Source: Allocoprobacillus sp002160865 (GTDB taxonomy: Bacteria; Bacillota_I; Bacilli_A; Erysipelotrichales; Coprobacillaceae). From it: a stretch of 64,000 bases of DNA. The position numbers and the translations under genes are program-made. Positions 54,257-62,954 of the stretch are shown here, in pieces. Below the pieces are notes generated by a model. It worked only from the letters and a program-made list of their open reading frames with translations. It made no database searches and was not told the origin of the DNA. The stretch covers positions 2,480,001 to 2,544,000 of the forward strand of contig NZ_AP031415.1 of assembly GCF_042850985.1 (NCBI RefSeq), read 5' to 3'. Within the stretch, counting starts at the first letter, position 1. Each line of letters begins with the position of its first letter.

Positions 54257-55708
54257 ATGAAAGACTATCTTAAATACTTTATTTTTCGCTATGTTCTTCT
54301 TTATTTCGTTTTATCTTTCATTTGTCTTTTCATTATGCCCACGACCGCCTTTATCATTATGGCAATCCTTGTTGTATTGTTTACTTACTATCTGAAAAGA
54401 AAAAATCGTCTTTATCCACATCAATTTCAAATCCAATTAACAATCATCCTTATCATTTTAGTTTGCTTAACCATTGTCAGTTTATTATCTCAAGGATATC
54501 TTTCTTCTCAGTTATGGAATTATTACTACATACTCTATTTTCCTTTTGCTTTATTTTTACTTCTATGCTCCTTGACTGCCCATTATCAGCTAATGATATT
54601 TGGTCCTATTCTTCTTTTGTTCATTCAATTAGTAAGTCTTTATGTTTTTATTCAAGCTCAAATTCCTATAAAGAAATACATCGTTAAAATTCTATGTCTA
54701 GTCCTTCTTTGTACAACAAGTTTTTATGTATACCAAACATCACCTGCCAGAAAATATAGTGGTGGTCATGGCTTTGACTATATGAATGGTTATTCCAGCA
54801 CTGACTTATCTCCTTTTTATCCATATACTGAAGATAGTCAACTTGTAGAACTTCAAGAAGCAAGTACCTTTATCATTGAAAATAAAGAAGATATGCCTGT
54901 TCTTGATGGTGCAGAAGCTTGTTATCCTGTTTATAGTGCTATTGCGAAAGCCGTTTATAAAGATATTGATCAAATAGAAAAAGCATATAGTGAGTCAGAA
55001 GACTACAATTATTATAATACTAATGGCAAAATTGTCACATTTACTAATACATCTGTTGGTTATACCCGTTTAATCAATGGGAATATTGATATGTTCTTTG
55101 GCGCAAAACCTTCAAAATCACAATTAGCAGAAGCCAAAGAAGCTGGTGTCGAATTTGAATATACACCTATCGGTCAGGAAGCTTTTGTCTTCTTTGTGAA
55201 TAAAGATAATCCTGTATCTAATCTATCGACTCAACAAATTAAAGATATTTATCATGGTGATATAACAAACTGGCAGAAAGTTGGTGGACTAAACAAAGAC
55301 ATTCTTGCTTTTCAAAGACCAGAAAGATCTGGCAGCCAAGCCATGATGGCTTACTTTATGGGAGATATTCCACTAAAAGAGCCTTTACAATATGAATACA
55401 TATCAGGTATGTCAGGTATCATTTCAGATACAGCCCAATATAATGGTGAAAAAGATGCTATTGGATATACGTTTAGGTACTTCCTGGAAGGTTTACATCA
55501 AGAAGAAGATGTGAAAATATTATCTGTTGATGGTGTTGAGCCAACGACTGAAAATATTAAAAATCAGACATATCCTATATCTACTTATTTATATTGTGTG
55601 ACTTTAAAATCTAATCAAAAAGAAAATGTAAAAAAATTAAAAGACTATCTTCTCTCTTCACAGGGACAATATATTATTGAAAAAACAGGTTATTGTGCAT
55701 TAAATTAG
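54257..55708 (+). CDS. Membrane protein fused to a PstS-like substrate-binding domain
   Basis: Residues 1-160 hold five or so membrane helices. From about 165 the protein is a periplasmic-binding-type domain of the phosphate-binding (PBP_like_2) family, with LDGAEACYPVYSAIAKAVY, EFEYTPIGQEAFVFFVNKDNPV, LSTQQIKDIYHGDITNW and RPERSGSQ as clear landmarks. The ATG at 54257 has GAGGTGA upstream; a GTG at 54245 is in frame. A free binding protein is normally secreted, so tethering by five helices is unusual. No pst transporter genes are nearby; sensing or scavenging is possible. Confidence 0.75.
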   Translation: MKDYLKYFIFRYVLLYFVLSFICLFIMPTTAFIIMAILVVLFTYYLKRKNRLYPHQFQIQLTIILIILVCLTIVSLLSQGYLSSQLWNYYYILYFPFALFLLLCSLTAHYQLMIFGPILLLFIQLVSLYVFIQAQIPIKKYIVKILCLVLLCTTSFYVYQTSPARKYSGGHGFDYMNGYSSTDLSPFYPYTEDSQLVELQEASTFIIENKEDMPVLDGAEACYPVYSAIAKAVYKDIDQIEKAYSESEDYNYYNTNGKIVTFTNTSVGYTRLINGNIDMFFGAKPSKSQLAEAKEAGVEFEYTPIGQEAFVFFVNKDNPVSNLSTQQIKDIYHGDITNWQKVGGLNKDILAFQRPERSGSQAMMAYFMGDIPLKEPLQYEYISGMSGIISDTAQYNGEKDAIGYTFRYFLEGLHQEEDVKILSVDGVEPTTENIKNQTYPISTYLYCVTLKSNQKENVKKLKDYLLSSQGQYIIEKTGYCALN

Positions 55709-55724
55709 AAAAGGAGTTTCATTC

Positions 55725-56261
55725 ATGAAAAAAGTAATCGGCTTATCACTTTTGGTCATCATTATGATAATCATCTGTCTATTTTGTTTAAGTCCAATAA
55801 CAAAGGATTCGATGACACATGTTGCAAAAGAAGACACACTATATTCCAAAGCCTTAGACTATGTCATATCCAAACAAAAGAATGCTTCTTATAATAAAGA
55901 TAAGGAAGACTATCATATTTTTACAGATTATATTCCTTATGGTATTGAAGAAACAGGTCATTATCAACATATCTTTATGTGGATACATTTAGAAAGTTTC
56001 TATGTGTTGAATGATGAACTTATTCAAGATGAAAGCTTTTCTATTCCTTATAAAATCACTTACAAAGATAACCAGGTCATTCAATGTGAAACGCCGGAAA
56101 GTGGAAATCTTTATATTGATTCTATTCAAAGGCTATTTCCACCTCAAATACAAAATCATATCTTAAATCACTCATCCCATTCATTTGATTTAAGTCAACA
56201 AATTCAAGAGTACTATGCTTATCTTCCTTCACCAGATATAGCTCATACTGTCTGTTATTAA
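55725..56261 (+). CDS. Hypothetical secreted or anchored protein, partner of the PstS-like gene
   Basis: This 178-residue protein has an N-terminal membrane segment (about 4-25) and an extracellular part without a family I recognise. It starts 17 bases after the PstS-like gene with AAAGGAG upstream, so the two are co-transcribed. An ISL3 element lies about 60 bases downstream, so any original downstream genes may have been displaced. Confidence 0.65.
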   Translation: MKKVIGLSLLVIIMIIICLFCLSPITKDSMTHVAKEDTLYSKALDYVISKQKNASYNKDKEDYHIFTDYIPYGIEETGHYQHIFMWIHLESFYVLNDELIQDESFSIPYKITYKDNQVIQCETPESGNLYIDSIQRLFPPQIQNHILNHSSHSFDLSQQIQEYYAYLPSPDIAHTVCY

Positions 56262-56346
56262 GCTTACTATAACGAACAGTTTAAAACTTATTGATGAATA
56301 AAATCTGGTAATCTAAAATAACACGGGGTTGTGGGGTTTTGGATTA

Positions 56347-56386
56347 TAAGAAATTGTGGGAAGGCTGTTCTTCCCACAATTTTAAA
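56347..56386 (-). terminator. Terminator of the IS transcription unit
   Basis: AAATTGTGGGAA and TTCCCACAATTT form a perfect 12-bp stem immediately after the 78-residue gene. A T-containing tail follows on the minus strand. Confidence 0.65.
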
Positions 56387-56618
56387 ACTGTATAGGAGAA
56401 TCATAATCTGATGATGGGTCATGGTTCTTTTTTTCTGCTTTTTCTATCAGTTTATCTAACTTCAGATTGATTTCCTGAGTCAAGTCATCCAGTTCATCTG
56501 CATATTCGTATATCATATTGAGTCTGTATAGTATGTCTTCCAGCAGACGTTGTCTGCTGATAATGCTTACATCATGATTGTCCACAATCAGTGTATAAAT
56601 CTTTTTTCTTGTCACCAT
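56382..56618 (-). CDS. Small coiled-coil protein of the IS element
   Basis: This 78-residue protein is charged and helical, with a heptad-like region (LEDILYRLNMIYEYADELDDLTQEINLKLDKL in part). Its ATG overlaps the transposase stop by 7 bases, so it is translated with the transposase. It may help the transposase or be a vestige; I know no function. Confidence 0.55.
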   Translation of the reverse strand: MVTRKKIYTLIVDNHDVSIISRQRLLEDILYRLNMIYEYADELDDLTQEINLKLDKLIEKAEKKNHDPSSDYDSPIQF

Positions 56619-58036
56619 TCTGTAAAATCCCCCTTGTTTTTGATTGGATACAGGTGATATGTTGAGTCTTTATTGAGACTGTACATGATTCTTGTCTTGA
56701 AACGATGCCAGTTGAGGTATCCGTTTGAACTGTGTTTCAGCAGCTTGATGGATTTGTTTCTGTTTTCAATCAGGCCGTTTGATATGCGTCTTCCATTTGC
56801 CGGCACAAATGAATTCACAATCTCATATTTCCATTTGACTAGTGTATTCCCAAAATCCATCATTTCCTTGATCTGGGAATTCCTGAAGGATATGATCAGC
56901 TCTTCTATGTTCTTCAATGCGTTTTTTTCATTGGATCTGCTGTAAAATTCATCCAGCTCATATTTAAGATCATAGGCTAGATCCAGTACAGGGTCATGTC
57001 TGACCATGAACTCAAGGATATCATAATAGTTGTAATACCCCTCAAGGGTATGATTGTATATCTTCTTTTCGTTAGGGTCGAATATTCTATTGTCATTGGA
57101 GAAGAGCATCCAGTTGAATTTCTTTAATGCATAGTAATGCTTGGATGCTTCCTTTAACTCAAGCTTTTCAGTCTTGGTTTTTTCTTTTTTCTTCTCAAGA
57201 TATTTTTTTCTGGAATAATACTTATTCATGACATCGATTCTCACTCTGTCAATTTTTCTTCCAAATTCCTGCTTCACATGAAAATGGTCGGTTGCACATA
57301 TTGCATTTGGAAACATGATTTTCGATACGATTCTGTATGTTTCCCTCATGTCAAAGGAAACAATTTTGACATTCTTCCTTTCCTCAAGAGGAATGGAGAA
57401 GAAATAATCCATGAGTGTCTGCTTTCTTCTTGACGGAAGGACATCGACAATATTTTGTGTTTCGAAGTCGACAAGAACGCATACGTACTTACTGTGAGCA
57501 GACTTGAATGCATAGACCTCATCTATCAGCAGATACTCAGGCAGAGGTCTTCTTGATATGGAGACAAATGAGTCAAATACATGTGCAGCTGTTGTCTGGG
57601 ATATGTGGTATCGTTCGGCCACATCCCTGAATGTCATGTTTGGCTTTCTCAAATCCTCCAGGATATTATATACAGTCGCCAGAGAGATTCTTGAGCCAGC
57701 AACGGTAAAGGGATTGGACTCCATAAATGTCTTATGGCATTTTGGACATCTATATCTGCGAGCTCTGTAATTGATGATGCATTTCTTGTTTGTCAGTATG
57801 GAATGGTTGATATGCTTGACACTATAGTCCTTGACTCTGTCTGTCATGTTGAGGCAGACAGGACACTGGTGGGGCTTCTTCTTCAGTGTCACATCAATAT
57901 AGATACCATCCTTTTGATGATGGATATCGAATGTTTCGATATCCTTGTCCTCGATATTGAAGAAAACAAGGAAATCATTCTGGGAAATGATGCAGCTGGA
58001 CATGGTCGTGGTATTATCACACATCGTCATCACCAT
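56612..58036 (-). CDS. ISL3-family transposase
   Basis: This 474-residue DDE transposase has an N-terminal zinc ribbon (CPVC then CPKC), a helix-turn-helix (FRDVAERYHISQTTAAHVF) and the DDE core: LLIDEVYAFKS, VSFDMRETY and GLIENRNKSIKLLK, all typical of ISL3. It looks intact. Several ATGs compete for the start (58036, 58030, 58024). GGATGGTG lies just before the last two, and a short reading frame with a better ribosome site ends within this region. Confidence 0.9.
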   Translation of the reverse strand: MVMTMCDNTTTMSSCIISQNDFLVFFNIEDKDIETFDIHHQKDGIYIDVTLKKKPHQCPVCLNMTDRVKDYSVKHINHSILTNKKCIINYRARRYRCPKCHKTFMESNPFTVAGSRISLATVYNILEDLRKPNMTFRDVAERYHISQTTAAHVFDSFVSISRRPLPEYLLIDEVYAFKSAHSKYVCVLVDFETQNIVDVLPSRRKQTLMDYFFSIPLEERKNVKIVSFDMRETYRIVSKIMFPNAICATDHFHVKQEFGRKIDRVRIDVMNKYYSRKKYLEKKKEKTKTEKLELKEASKHYYALKKFNWMLFSNDNRIFDPNEKKIYNHTLEGYYNYYDILEFMVRHDPVLDLAYDLKYELDEFYSRSNEKNALKNIEELIISFRNSQIKEMMDFGNTLVKWKYEIVNSFVPANGRRISNGLIENRNKSIKLLKHSSNGYLNWHRFKTRIMYSLNKDSTYHLYPIKNKGDFTEW

Positions 58037-58064
58037 CCAAAGCCAATAGAATCTGTAATTTCAT
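58017..58064 (-). CDS. Possible 15-codon leader frame before the transposase
   Basis: AAAGGACGGGA lies 6 bases before an ATG that opens MKLQILLALDGDDDV and a stop. It overlaps the transposase start codons in another frame. Translation here could couple to, or restrain, transposase expression. Confidence 0.35.
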   Translation of the reverse strand: MKLQILLALDGDDDV

Positions 58065-58132
58065 AAAACATCCCGTCCTTTCTTTTTCTACATCTTCATG
58101 ATAGAGGAAATGGAAGCAGAAAGACATAAAGG

Positions 58133-58549
58133 TCATGTGGTTTGAAAAGAGAAATACAGTTTTCTGGAAAATTTCTTATAGATGAGCAGTTCATCTATTG
58201 GGCAGTTGCCAAGCTTAACGATGAAATAGTATATGTGAGACAGTTCGATAATAAGATGATCTGTTGAATCAGAAAGAATGGAAACAATATCATCGAAGGA
58301 GACAGCAGATAGGAAAGGAATCATGGGAAAAAGAAGCAGCGCATGAGTTTTGCCGCAATGAGGGCATATGACTCTCTGGATGTTGATGGAGCTGTCCTTG
58401 AAGTTTCTTTTATAGTAGCCATGAACAGACAAGCCTCTATGAGAGCATTTTGGACATGACAGAAGAGACAAATCCAGTGAAAAGATAACATTGGAATAAT
58501 TTTTTTGATTAATGGTATTGATTTTTCTGCTGGTTTTTAATATTATCAT
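58133..58549 (-). CDS. DUF6431-type zinc-finger protein of the IS element
   Basis: This 138-residue protein has CPKC and CPHC pairs 28 residues apart, the layout of the DUF6431 family that often accompanies ISL3 transposases in Erysipelotrichia. It may bind the element's ends. No strong ribosome site is visible. It precedes the transposase by about 100 bases. Confidence 0.65.
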   Translation of the reverse strand: MIILKTSRKINTINQKNYSNVIFSLDLSLLSCPKCSHRGLSVHGYYKRNFKDSSINIQRVICPHCGKTHALLLFPMIPFLSAVSFDDIVSILSDSTDHLIIELSHIYYFIVKLGNCPIDELLIYKKFSRKLYFSFQTT

Positions 58550-58861
58550 ATTGTCGTTAGGACAAGATGAGACTCAACTTTGGTCGGGAGGGTTTCATCT
58601 TTTTTTCTTTCTATAGATTTCAGAAGATATATCCTGATAATACCATTATAGAATTTCCCGTGATTTTAAACCAGCATAAGAGAAAACAAAAAAAGAGATT
58701 TCCCGTAAAACTTATTCGTTTTGGGAAACCCCGTGACTTCTTAGACTATCTAAAATCTTTGTATGGCAGTCATTCTCTATACAAAGATTTTCGTTTTCTC
58801 ATCTTTTGTTATTATGGGATACACAAATATTTGATATAGTTTGGAAAAAGGAGATGATGTG
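58550..58861 (+). other. Right end of the IS element and upstream region of the antiporter gene
   Basis: A 90-codon open stretch on the plus strand (58567-58839) crosses the IS right end and I judge it non-coding. The stretch contains the CACGGGGTT inverted copy, the ATCTAAAAT repeat and, near the end, the antiporter ribosome site. Confidence 0.5.
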
Positions 58862-60460
58862 ATGGATTTATATTTTGTATTAGTTGGATGTGTTATTCTT
58901 ATATGTATTTTATTAAATCGTTTTTTAGATAAATTGGCTATTCCTTCTCTTTTGTTTTTTATTCTTTTAGGAATGCTTTTAGGTGAAAATGGTATTTTAG
59001 GTGTTGTTTTTAATGATTATCAGATTGCCGAAATGATTTGTTCAACCAGTTTGATATTCATCATGTTCTTTGGTGGTTTTGGAACCAATTTGAAAGTAGC
59101 CAAACCAGTAATTGTGAAATCTATTGTCTTATCAACACTCGGTGTCTTATTAACAGCATTGCTGGTTGCGGGATTTGTTTATTATGTTTTAGATTTATCA
59201 TGGTTACAGAGTTTATTAATTGGATCTGTCATTTCTTCTACTGATGCTACATCTGTCTTTAACATTTTACGTTCTCGTCATTTATCTTTAAAGTATGGAA
59301 CAGACTCACTATTAGAAATTGAATCAGGATCGAATGACCCTGTTTCATATATGTTAACAATATCTGTGATTATGATTATGACAGGACAAAACATATCTTT
59401 ACCAGTTATGATTTTTCAACAAATCATCTTTGGTTTATTGTGTGGTTTTTGTATTGGAAAAATCATAGTGAAAATTTTAAATGAAGTTCATGTCAATGAA
59501 AGCTATGAAAATACAGTTATTATTTTTGCGAGTAGTATTATCACTTATGCTTTTTCTAATCTGATTGGTGGAAATGGATATTTAAGTGTTTATATTTGTG
59601 GCATCATTTTAGGTAATAGTTATATTCCTCATAAAAAAGACATGGTTCATTTTTATGAAACTCTTACAAAAATGGCACAAGTCTTAATCTTCTTTTTACT
59701 AGGATTACTTGTCACACCATCTGAACTTCCAGAAGTTATTATTCCTGCCATTTTGATTATGATTTTCTTAACATTTGTAGCTCGTCCTTTATCTATTTCT
59801 GTACTCCTTGGTATGTTTCGTTCACCATTGCGACAAATAACCGTTGTATCATGGGCAGGATTAAGAGGTGTAGCATCAATCGTCTTTGCGATATATGCTG
59901 TGCTTTATCAAGTTAATTTACCATTTGATTTATTTAACCTTGTCTTTTGTATTGTCTTATTTTCACTTTCTATTCAAGGCTCACTTCTACCATGGATTTC
60001 AAAGAAATGTCATATGATTAACCCACAAGTTGATATATTACGTACATTTAATGATTATCAGGAAGATAATGATATGTGTTTTGTGAAAATGAAAATAGGG
60101 CATAATCATCTTTTTAAAAATCTAAAGCTTAAAGATATTAATGCTGATGATTTGTTAGTCATTTTAATCGCAAGAGATCACCAAACTTTAATTCCTAATG
60201 GTGATACAGAAATATTAGAAGGAGATTTACTTGTTTTAGCCGCAAAGCAATTTGAAAACAGAGAAAACATTCGTTTAGATGAAACCCATATTCATTCATC
60301 ACATAAATGGAAAGATAAGCTTGTTAAGGATATTTCTTTACCTGCTAAACAGTTAATTATCATGATTCAAAGAAATCATCAATCTATTATTCCTAATGGA
60401 ACAACGCCTATTTTAGAAAATGATATTCTTGTGACAATTGAAACACAGGATGAAATATAA
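58862..60460 (+). CDS. CvrA/NhaP2-type potassium(sodium)/proton antiporter
   Basis: Residues 1-390 form the CPA1-type membrane domain, with RFLDKLAIPSLLFFILLGMLLGENG, GSVISSTDATSVFNILR, EIESGSNDPVSYMLT (the acidic ion-binding region) and WAGLRGVASIVFA. The C-terminal 130 residues hold two similar RCK_C (TrkA-C) segments, recognisable by HQTLIPNGDTEILEGDLLV and HQSIIPNGTTPILENDILV. Family members expel K+ or Na+ in exchange for protons. The ATG at 58862 has AAAGGAG upstream. The nearby IS insertion may affect its promoter. Confidence 0.88.
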   Translation: MDLYFVLVGCVILICILLNRFLDKLAIPSLLFFILLGMLLGENGILGVVFNDYQIAEMICSTSLIFIMFFGGFGTNLKVAKPVIVKSIVLSTLGVLLTALLVAGFVYYVLDLSWLQSLLIGSVISSTDATSVFNILRSRHLSLKYGTDSLLEIESGSNDPVSYMLTISVIMIMTGQNISLPVMIFQQIIFGLLCGFCIGKIIVKILNEVHVNESYENTVIIFASSIITYAFSNLIGGNGYLSVYICGIILGNSYIPHKKDMVHFYETLTKMAQVLIFFLLGLLVTPSELPEVIIPAILIMIFLTFVARPLSISVLLGMFRSPLRQITVVSWAGLRGVASIVFAIYAVLYQVNLPFDLFNLVFCIVLFSLSIQGSLLPWISKKCHMINPQVDILRTFNDYQEDNDMCFVKMKIGHNHLFKNLKLKDINADDLLVILIARDHQTLIPNGDTEILEGDLLVLAAKQFENRENIRLDETHIHSSHKWKDKLVKDISLPAKQLIIMIQRNHQSIIPNGTTPILENDILVTIETQDEI

Positions 60461-60466
60461 ATATGG

Positions 60467-60503
60467 AAAAAGACCTCAAAATTCAATTGTTTGAAGTCTT
60501 TTT
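60467..60503. terminator. Bidirectional terminator between the antiporter and GH4 genes
   Basis: AAAAAGAC-C-TCAAA pairs with TTTGA-A-GTCTTTTT, with A and T runs on both sides. Confidence 0.8.
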
Positions 60504-60507
60504 ATCA

Positions 60508-61824
60508 TTATTTATAAAATTGAGGTAGGTATTTTTTATGGGCTTCTAGCATTTCATCTAATATCTTTTTAGCAGTGATTTCACTTTGAACAAGAGGGTT
60601 AATTGTCATCGCAACTAATGCATCATCATAATTTCCACTTAATGCAACATTTGTTGTTAAAATTTCAAAAGCTTTTAACTGATGAATTAAACCAACTGTT
60701 TGTAAAGGAAGCTCTCCGACTGGGATAGGAACAGGTCCATCTTTTGTGATTTTACAGCTCACTTCCACAACAACATCATCAGGCATATTAGAAATAGCAC
60801 CTTTATTTAAAGTATCAACAACTTGTATATCACCTTTATCATTATATAATGACGAAATCAAGTTGCAAGCTGCATCACTATAATATGCTCCACCACGTTG
60901 TTCCAATTCTTTTGGTTTAACATCAAGATTTTCATCTTTATATTTTTCAAATAATTCTTTTTCAACCTTTTTAACAACTTGTGCTCGACATTGTCCTTTT
61001 GCAGCATCTTCCTGACAATGTTCTAACATTTGTTGTTTTTGTAAGTAATAGCGTAAATATCCAATACCTAAATATCCATAACTATTTAAAAATTCATTTG
61101 ACCAAGGTATATCTACAATATTTTTCAAAGATTCACTATTTCCCTGATCAATCATTGTATCAATCAATTTTCGATTCGCATTTTCTCCATTCAATGTAAT
61201 ATCTAATGCATAAATCATATGATTGATACCACCGATTTTAACATCTAATTCATCATTGTCTTGAACATTTAAAATATGTTCAATATCTTTAATCATATTC
61301 ACTGGTCCATTACATAAACCAATAAATTTCTTCCATCCTGTATGTCTAAAAACAGCTTCGGCATTAATACCCGATGGATTCGTAAATGAAATAATCCATG
61401 CGTTTGGACATAATTTTTCACAATCCTTAATAATATCAAAGATAACAGGTATTGTTCTTAAAGCTTTAAACATACCTCCTGGACCATTTGTTTCTTGTCC
61501 AATGACACCATATTTTAAAGGAATCAATTCATCTTTTTCTCTCGCATCTAATTGCCCAACTCTAAATTGAGTTGTGACAAAATCTGCATCTTTCAATGCT
61601 TCCTGACGATCAAGAGTCATATAAATCTTCATAGGGATTCCTGCTTTTTTCACCATTCTTTTTGCAAGATTTCCTACAATTTCCAACTTATGTTTCCCTT
61701 CTTCAATATCAACAAGCCATAATTCTCTAACAGGTAATTCATCATATCTTTTGATAAATCCTTCAATCAGTTCAGGTGTATAGGAAGAACCACCACCAAT
61801 TGTTACTATTTTAACGCTTTTCAT
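60508..61824 (-). CDS. Family 4 glycosidase (6-phospho-beta-glucosidase type)
   Basis: This 438-residue GH4 enzyme has the NAD loop TIGGGSSYTPELIEGFI, QETNGPGGMFKALRT, the metal cysteine in LCNGPVNM and GINHM. GH4 enzymes cleave 6-phospho glycosides by an NAD-dependent redox mechanism. It overlaps nagB by 14 bases. This pairing suggests a phosphorylated amino-sugar disaccharide such as 6-phospho-chitobiose, as with ChbF; that is inference. Confidence 0.9.
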   Translation of the reverse strand: MKSVKIVTIGGGSSYTPELIEGFIKRYDELPVRELWLVDIEEGKHKLEIVGNLAKRMVKKAGIPMKIYMTLDRQEALKDADFVTTQFRVGQLDAREKDELIPLKYGVIGQETNGPGGMFKALRTIPVIFDIIKDCEKLCPNAWIISFTNPSGINAEAVFRHTGWKKFIGLCNGPVNMIKDIEHILNVQDNDELDVKIGGINHMIYALDITLNGENANRKLIDTMIDQGNSESLKNIVDIPWSNEFLNSYGYLGIGYLRYYLQKQQMLEHCQEDAAKGQCRAQVVKKVEKELFEKYKDENLDVKPKELEQRGGAYYSDAACNLISSLYNDKGDIQVVDTLNKGAISNMPDDVVVEVSCKITKDGPVPIPVGELPLQTVGLIHQLKAFEILTTNVALSGNYDDALVAMTINPLVQSEITAKKILDEMLEAHKKYLPQFYK

Positions 61825-62560
61825 AATCTTCCTCCTTCAATTGACTCGCTGCATTTCTATCAAGGCAGACAATCACACTTGGATGTCTTTGAATAATAGA
61901 GCTAGGAAAATCTGGTGTCACTTCACCATAAATCATTCTTTTCACTAAATCAGCTTTCTTTTCTCCCTTAGCCATCATGATCAGTTGTTTTGCTTTCATG
62001 ATTGTGCCAATTCCCTGTGTGACACCTTGTGTAGGAACATCTTCAATATGATCAAATCCATAATCAAGTGAACTTTCTATAGATTCCTGATGTAAATCCA
62101 CAACATGACATGCTCCATCAAGTGGACTTCCTGGCTCATTATAAGCAATGTGTCCATCCATTCCAATTCCTAGAATTTGGATATCAATAGGATTGGCATC
62201 AATCAAAGATTCATATCTTTGACATTCTTGAATCATATCTTCTTTTGATCCATCTAAAGCATTGATATTTTCAGGTAAAATATCAATGTGGGAAAAAAGT
62301 TCATTTTTCATTGCTGATGCAAAACTTCTAGGATGTTCCGGTTTCAATCCAACATACTCATCTAAATTAAAAGCTTGTACATTTTGAAAACTCACTTTGT
62401 GATTCTGATAGCTATCAATAAAATATTGATAAACACCTAATGGTGTTGAACCAGTCGCAAAACCAATTGTTGCTTGATCATGTTGTCGAATAAAATCACA
62501 TATCGTTTCTCCTACATAAGCATCAAGCTTTTTTTCTTCATCAAAAACAAGAATTTTCAT
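61811..62560 (-). CDS. nagB: Glucosamine-6-phosphate deaminase
   Basis: NagB converts glucosamine 6-phosphate to fructose 6-phosphate and ammonia. The 249-residue protein has FATGSTPLGVY, FNLDEYVGL with the catalytic Asp, and LGIGMDGHIAYNEPGS with the active histidine. GAGGAGG precedes the ATG. It is the first gene of a two-gene unit with the GH4 glycosidase. Confidence 0.95.
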   Translation of the reverse strand: MKILVFDEEKKLDAYVGETICDFIRQHDQATIGFATGSTPLGVYQYFIDSYQNHKVSFQNVQAFNLDEYVGLKPEHPRSFASAMKNELFSHIDILPENINALDGSKEDMIQECQRYESLIDANPIDIQILGIGMDGHIAYNEPGSPLDGACHVVDLHQESIESSLDYGFDHIEDVPTQGVTQGIGTIMKAKQLIMMAKGEKKADLVKRMIYGEVTPDFPSSIIQRHPSVIVCLDRNAASQLKEEDYEKR

Positions 62561-62954
62561 AATGACCTCCTCTTTTATTCTGCTCGTTCTTTTTTCTTAG
62601 CGTTATCTATTGCTTTTACAAATAGAAAATAAATATTAATAATGATACCATCAACCCTAAAGACATCAAATCGCATATAGAACAGCGTTATCATAATAAT
62701 ATGGTATCATTATTATAGTGTTTAAAACAATAGAAATTCTAAAAATAATGGCTTCATAAAAAATAAAATGTACTTTTTTGGTTGTTTAAAGATGATATAA
62801 CCTTACTTTGATTTTCTCAAATAAAAATACGATTCCCTAGTAAACATATCTTTCATCATTGATAATGTCTGCTTATTTGAATCGTATTAACTTCCCTTTA
62901 TTCAATATTATTTAAATCATCATTATTTATTTTTTTAAGAATACATGCCATATT
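62561..62954. other. Non-coding stretch with two long inverted repeats
   Basis: I see no gene in these 394 bases. TAATAATGATACCAT (62637-62651) and ATGGTATCATTATTA (62701-62715) are perfect inverted copies. AATACGATTC (62826-62835) and GAATCGTATT (62879-62888) form a second pair with a 43-base loop. A nagB promoter may lie at TTGATG...TATTTT on the minus strand, overlapping the first repeat. Confidence 0.5.
62637..62715. promoter_or_regulatory. Paired 15-base inverted sites upstream of nagB
   Basis: Two perfect inverted copies of TAATAATGATACCAT, with centres 64 bases apart (about six helical turns), bracket the region upstream of nagB. One overlaps a possible promoter, so looping repression is plausible. 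The half TGGTAT recalls the NagR/YvoA site TGGTATAGACCA, but the full palindrome is not present. Confidence 0.45.

Larger units (their letters stand above)
56320..58747 (-). mobile_element. ISL3-family insertion element with accessory genes
   Basis: The element carries an ISL3-type transposase, a 78-residue coiled-coil protein and a DUF6431 protein, with richer GC than its surroundings. ATCTAAAAT occurs just outside both ends (56311-56319 and 58748-58756), matching the 8-base target duplication known for ISL3. Inverted CACGGGGTT/AACCCCGTG copies lie at 56322-56330 and 58727-58735. These are not equally far from the duplication, so the exact ends are uncertain by about 12 bases. Confidence 0.75.

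Noticed and set aside
57734..58066. 110-codon plus-strand frame opposite the transposase N-terminus
   Set aside because: It is antisense to the zinc-ribbon region of the ISL3 transposase.
58567..58839. 90-codon plus-strand frame at the IS right end
   Set aside because: It crosses the likely IS boundary, has no ribosome site and matches no family I know.
62637..62715. MITE or IS ends formed by the 15-base inverted pair
   Set aside because: I see no flanking target duplication and the pair overlaps a probable promoter, so a regulatory role seems more likely.
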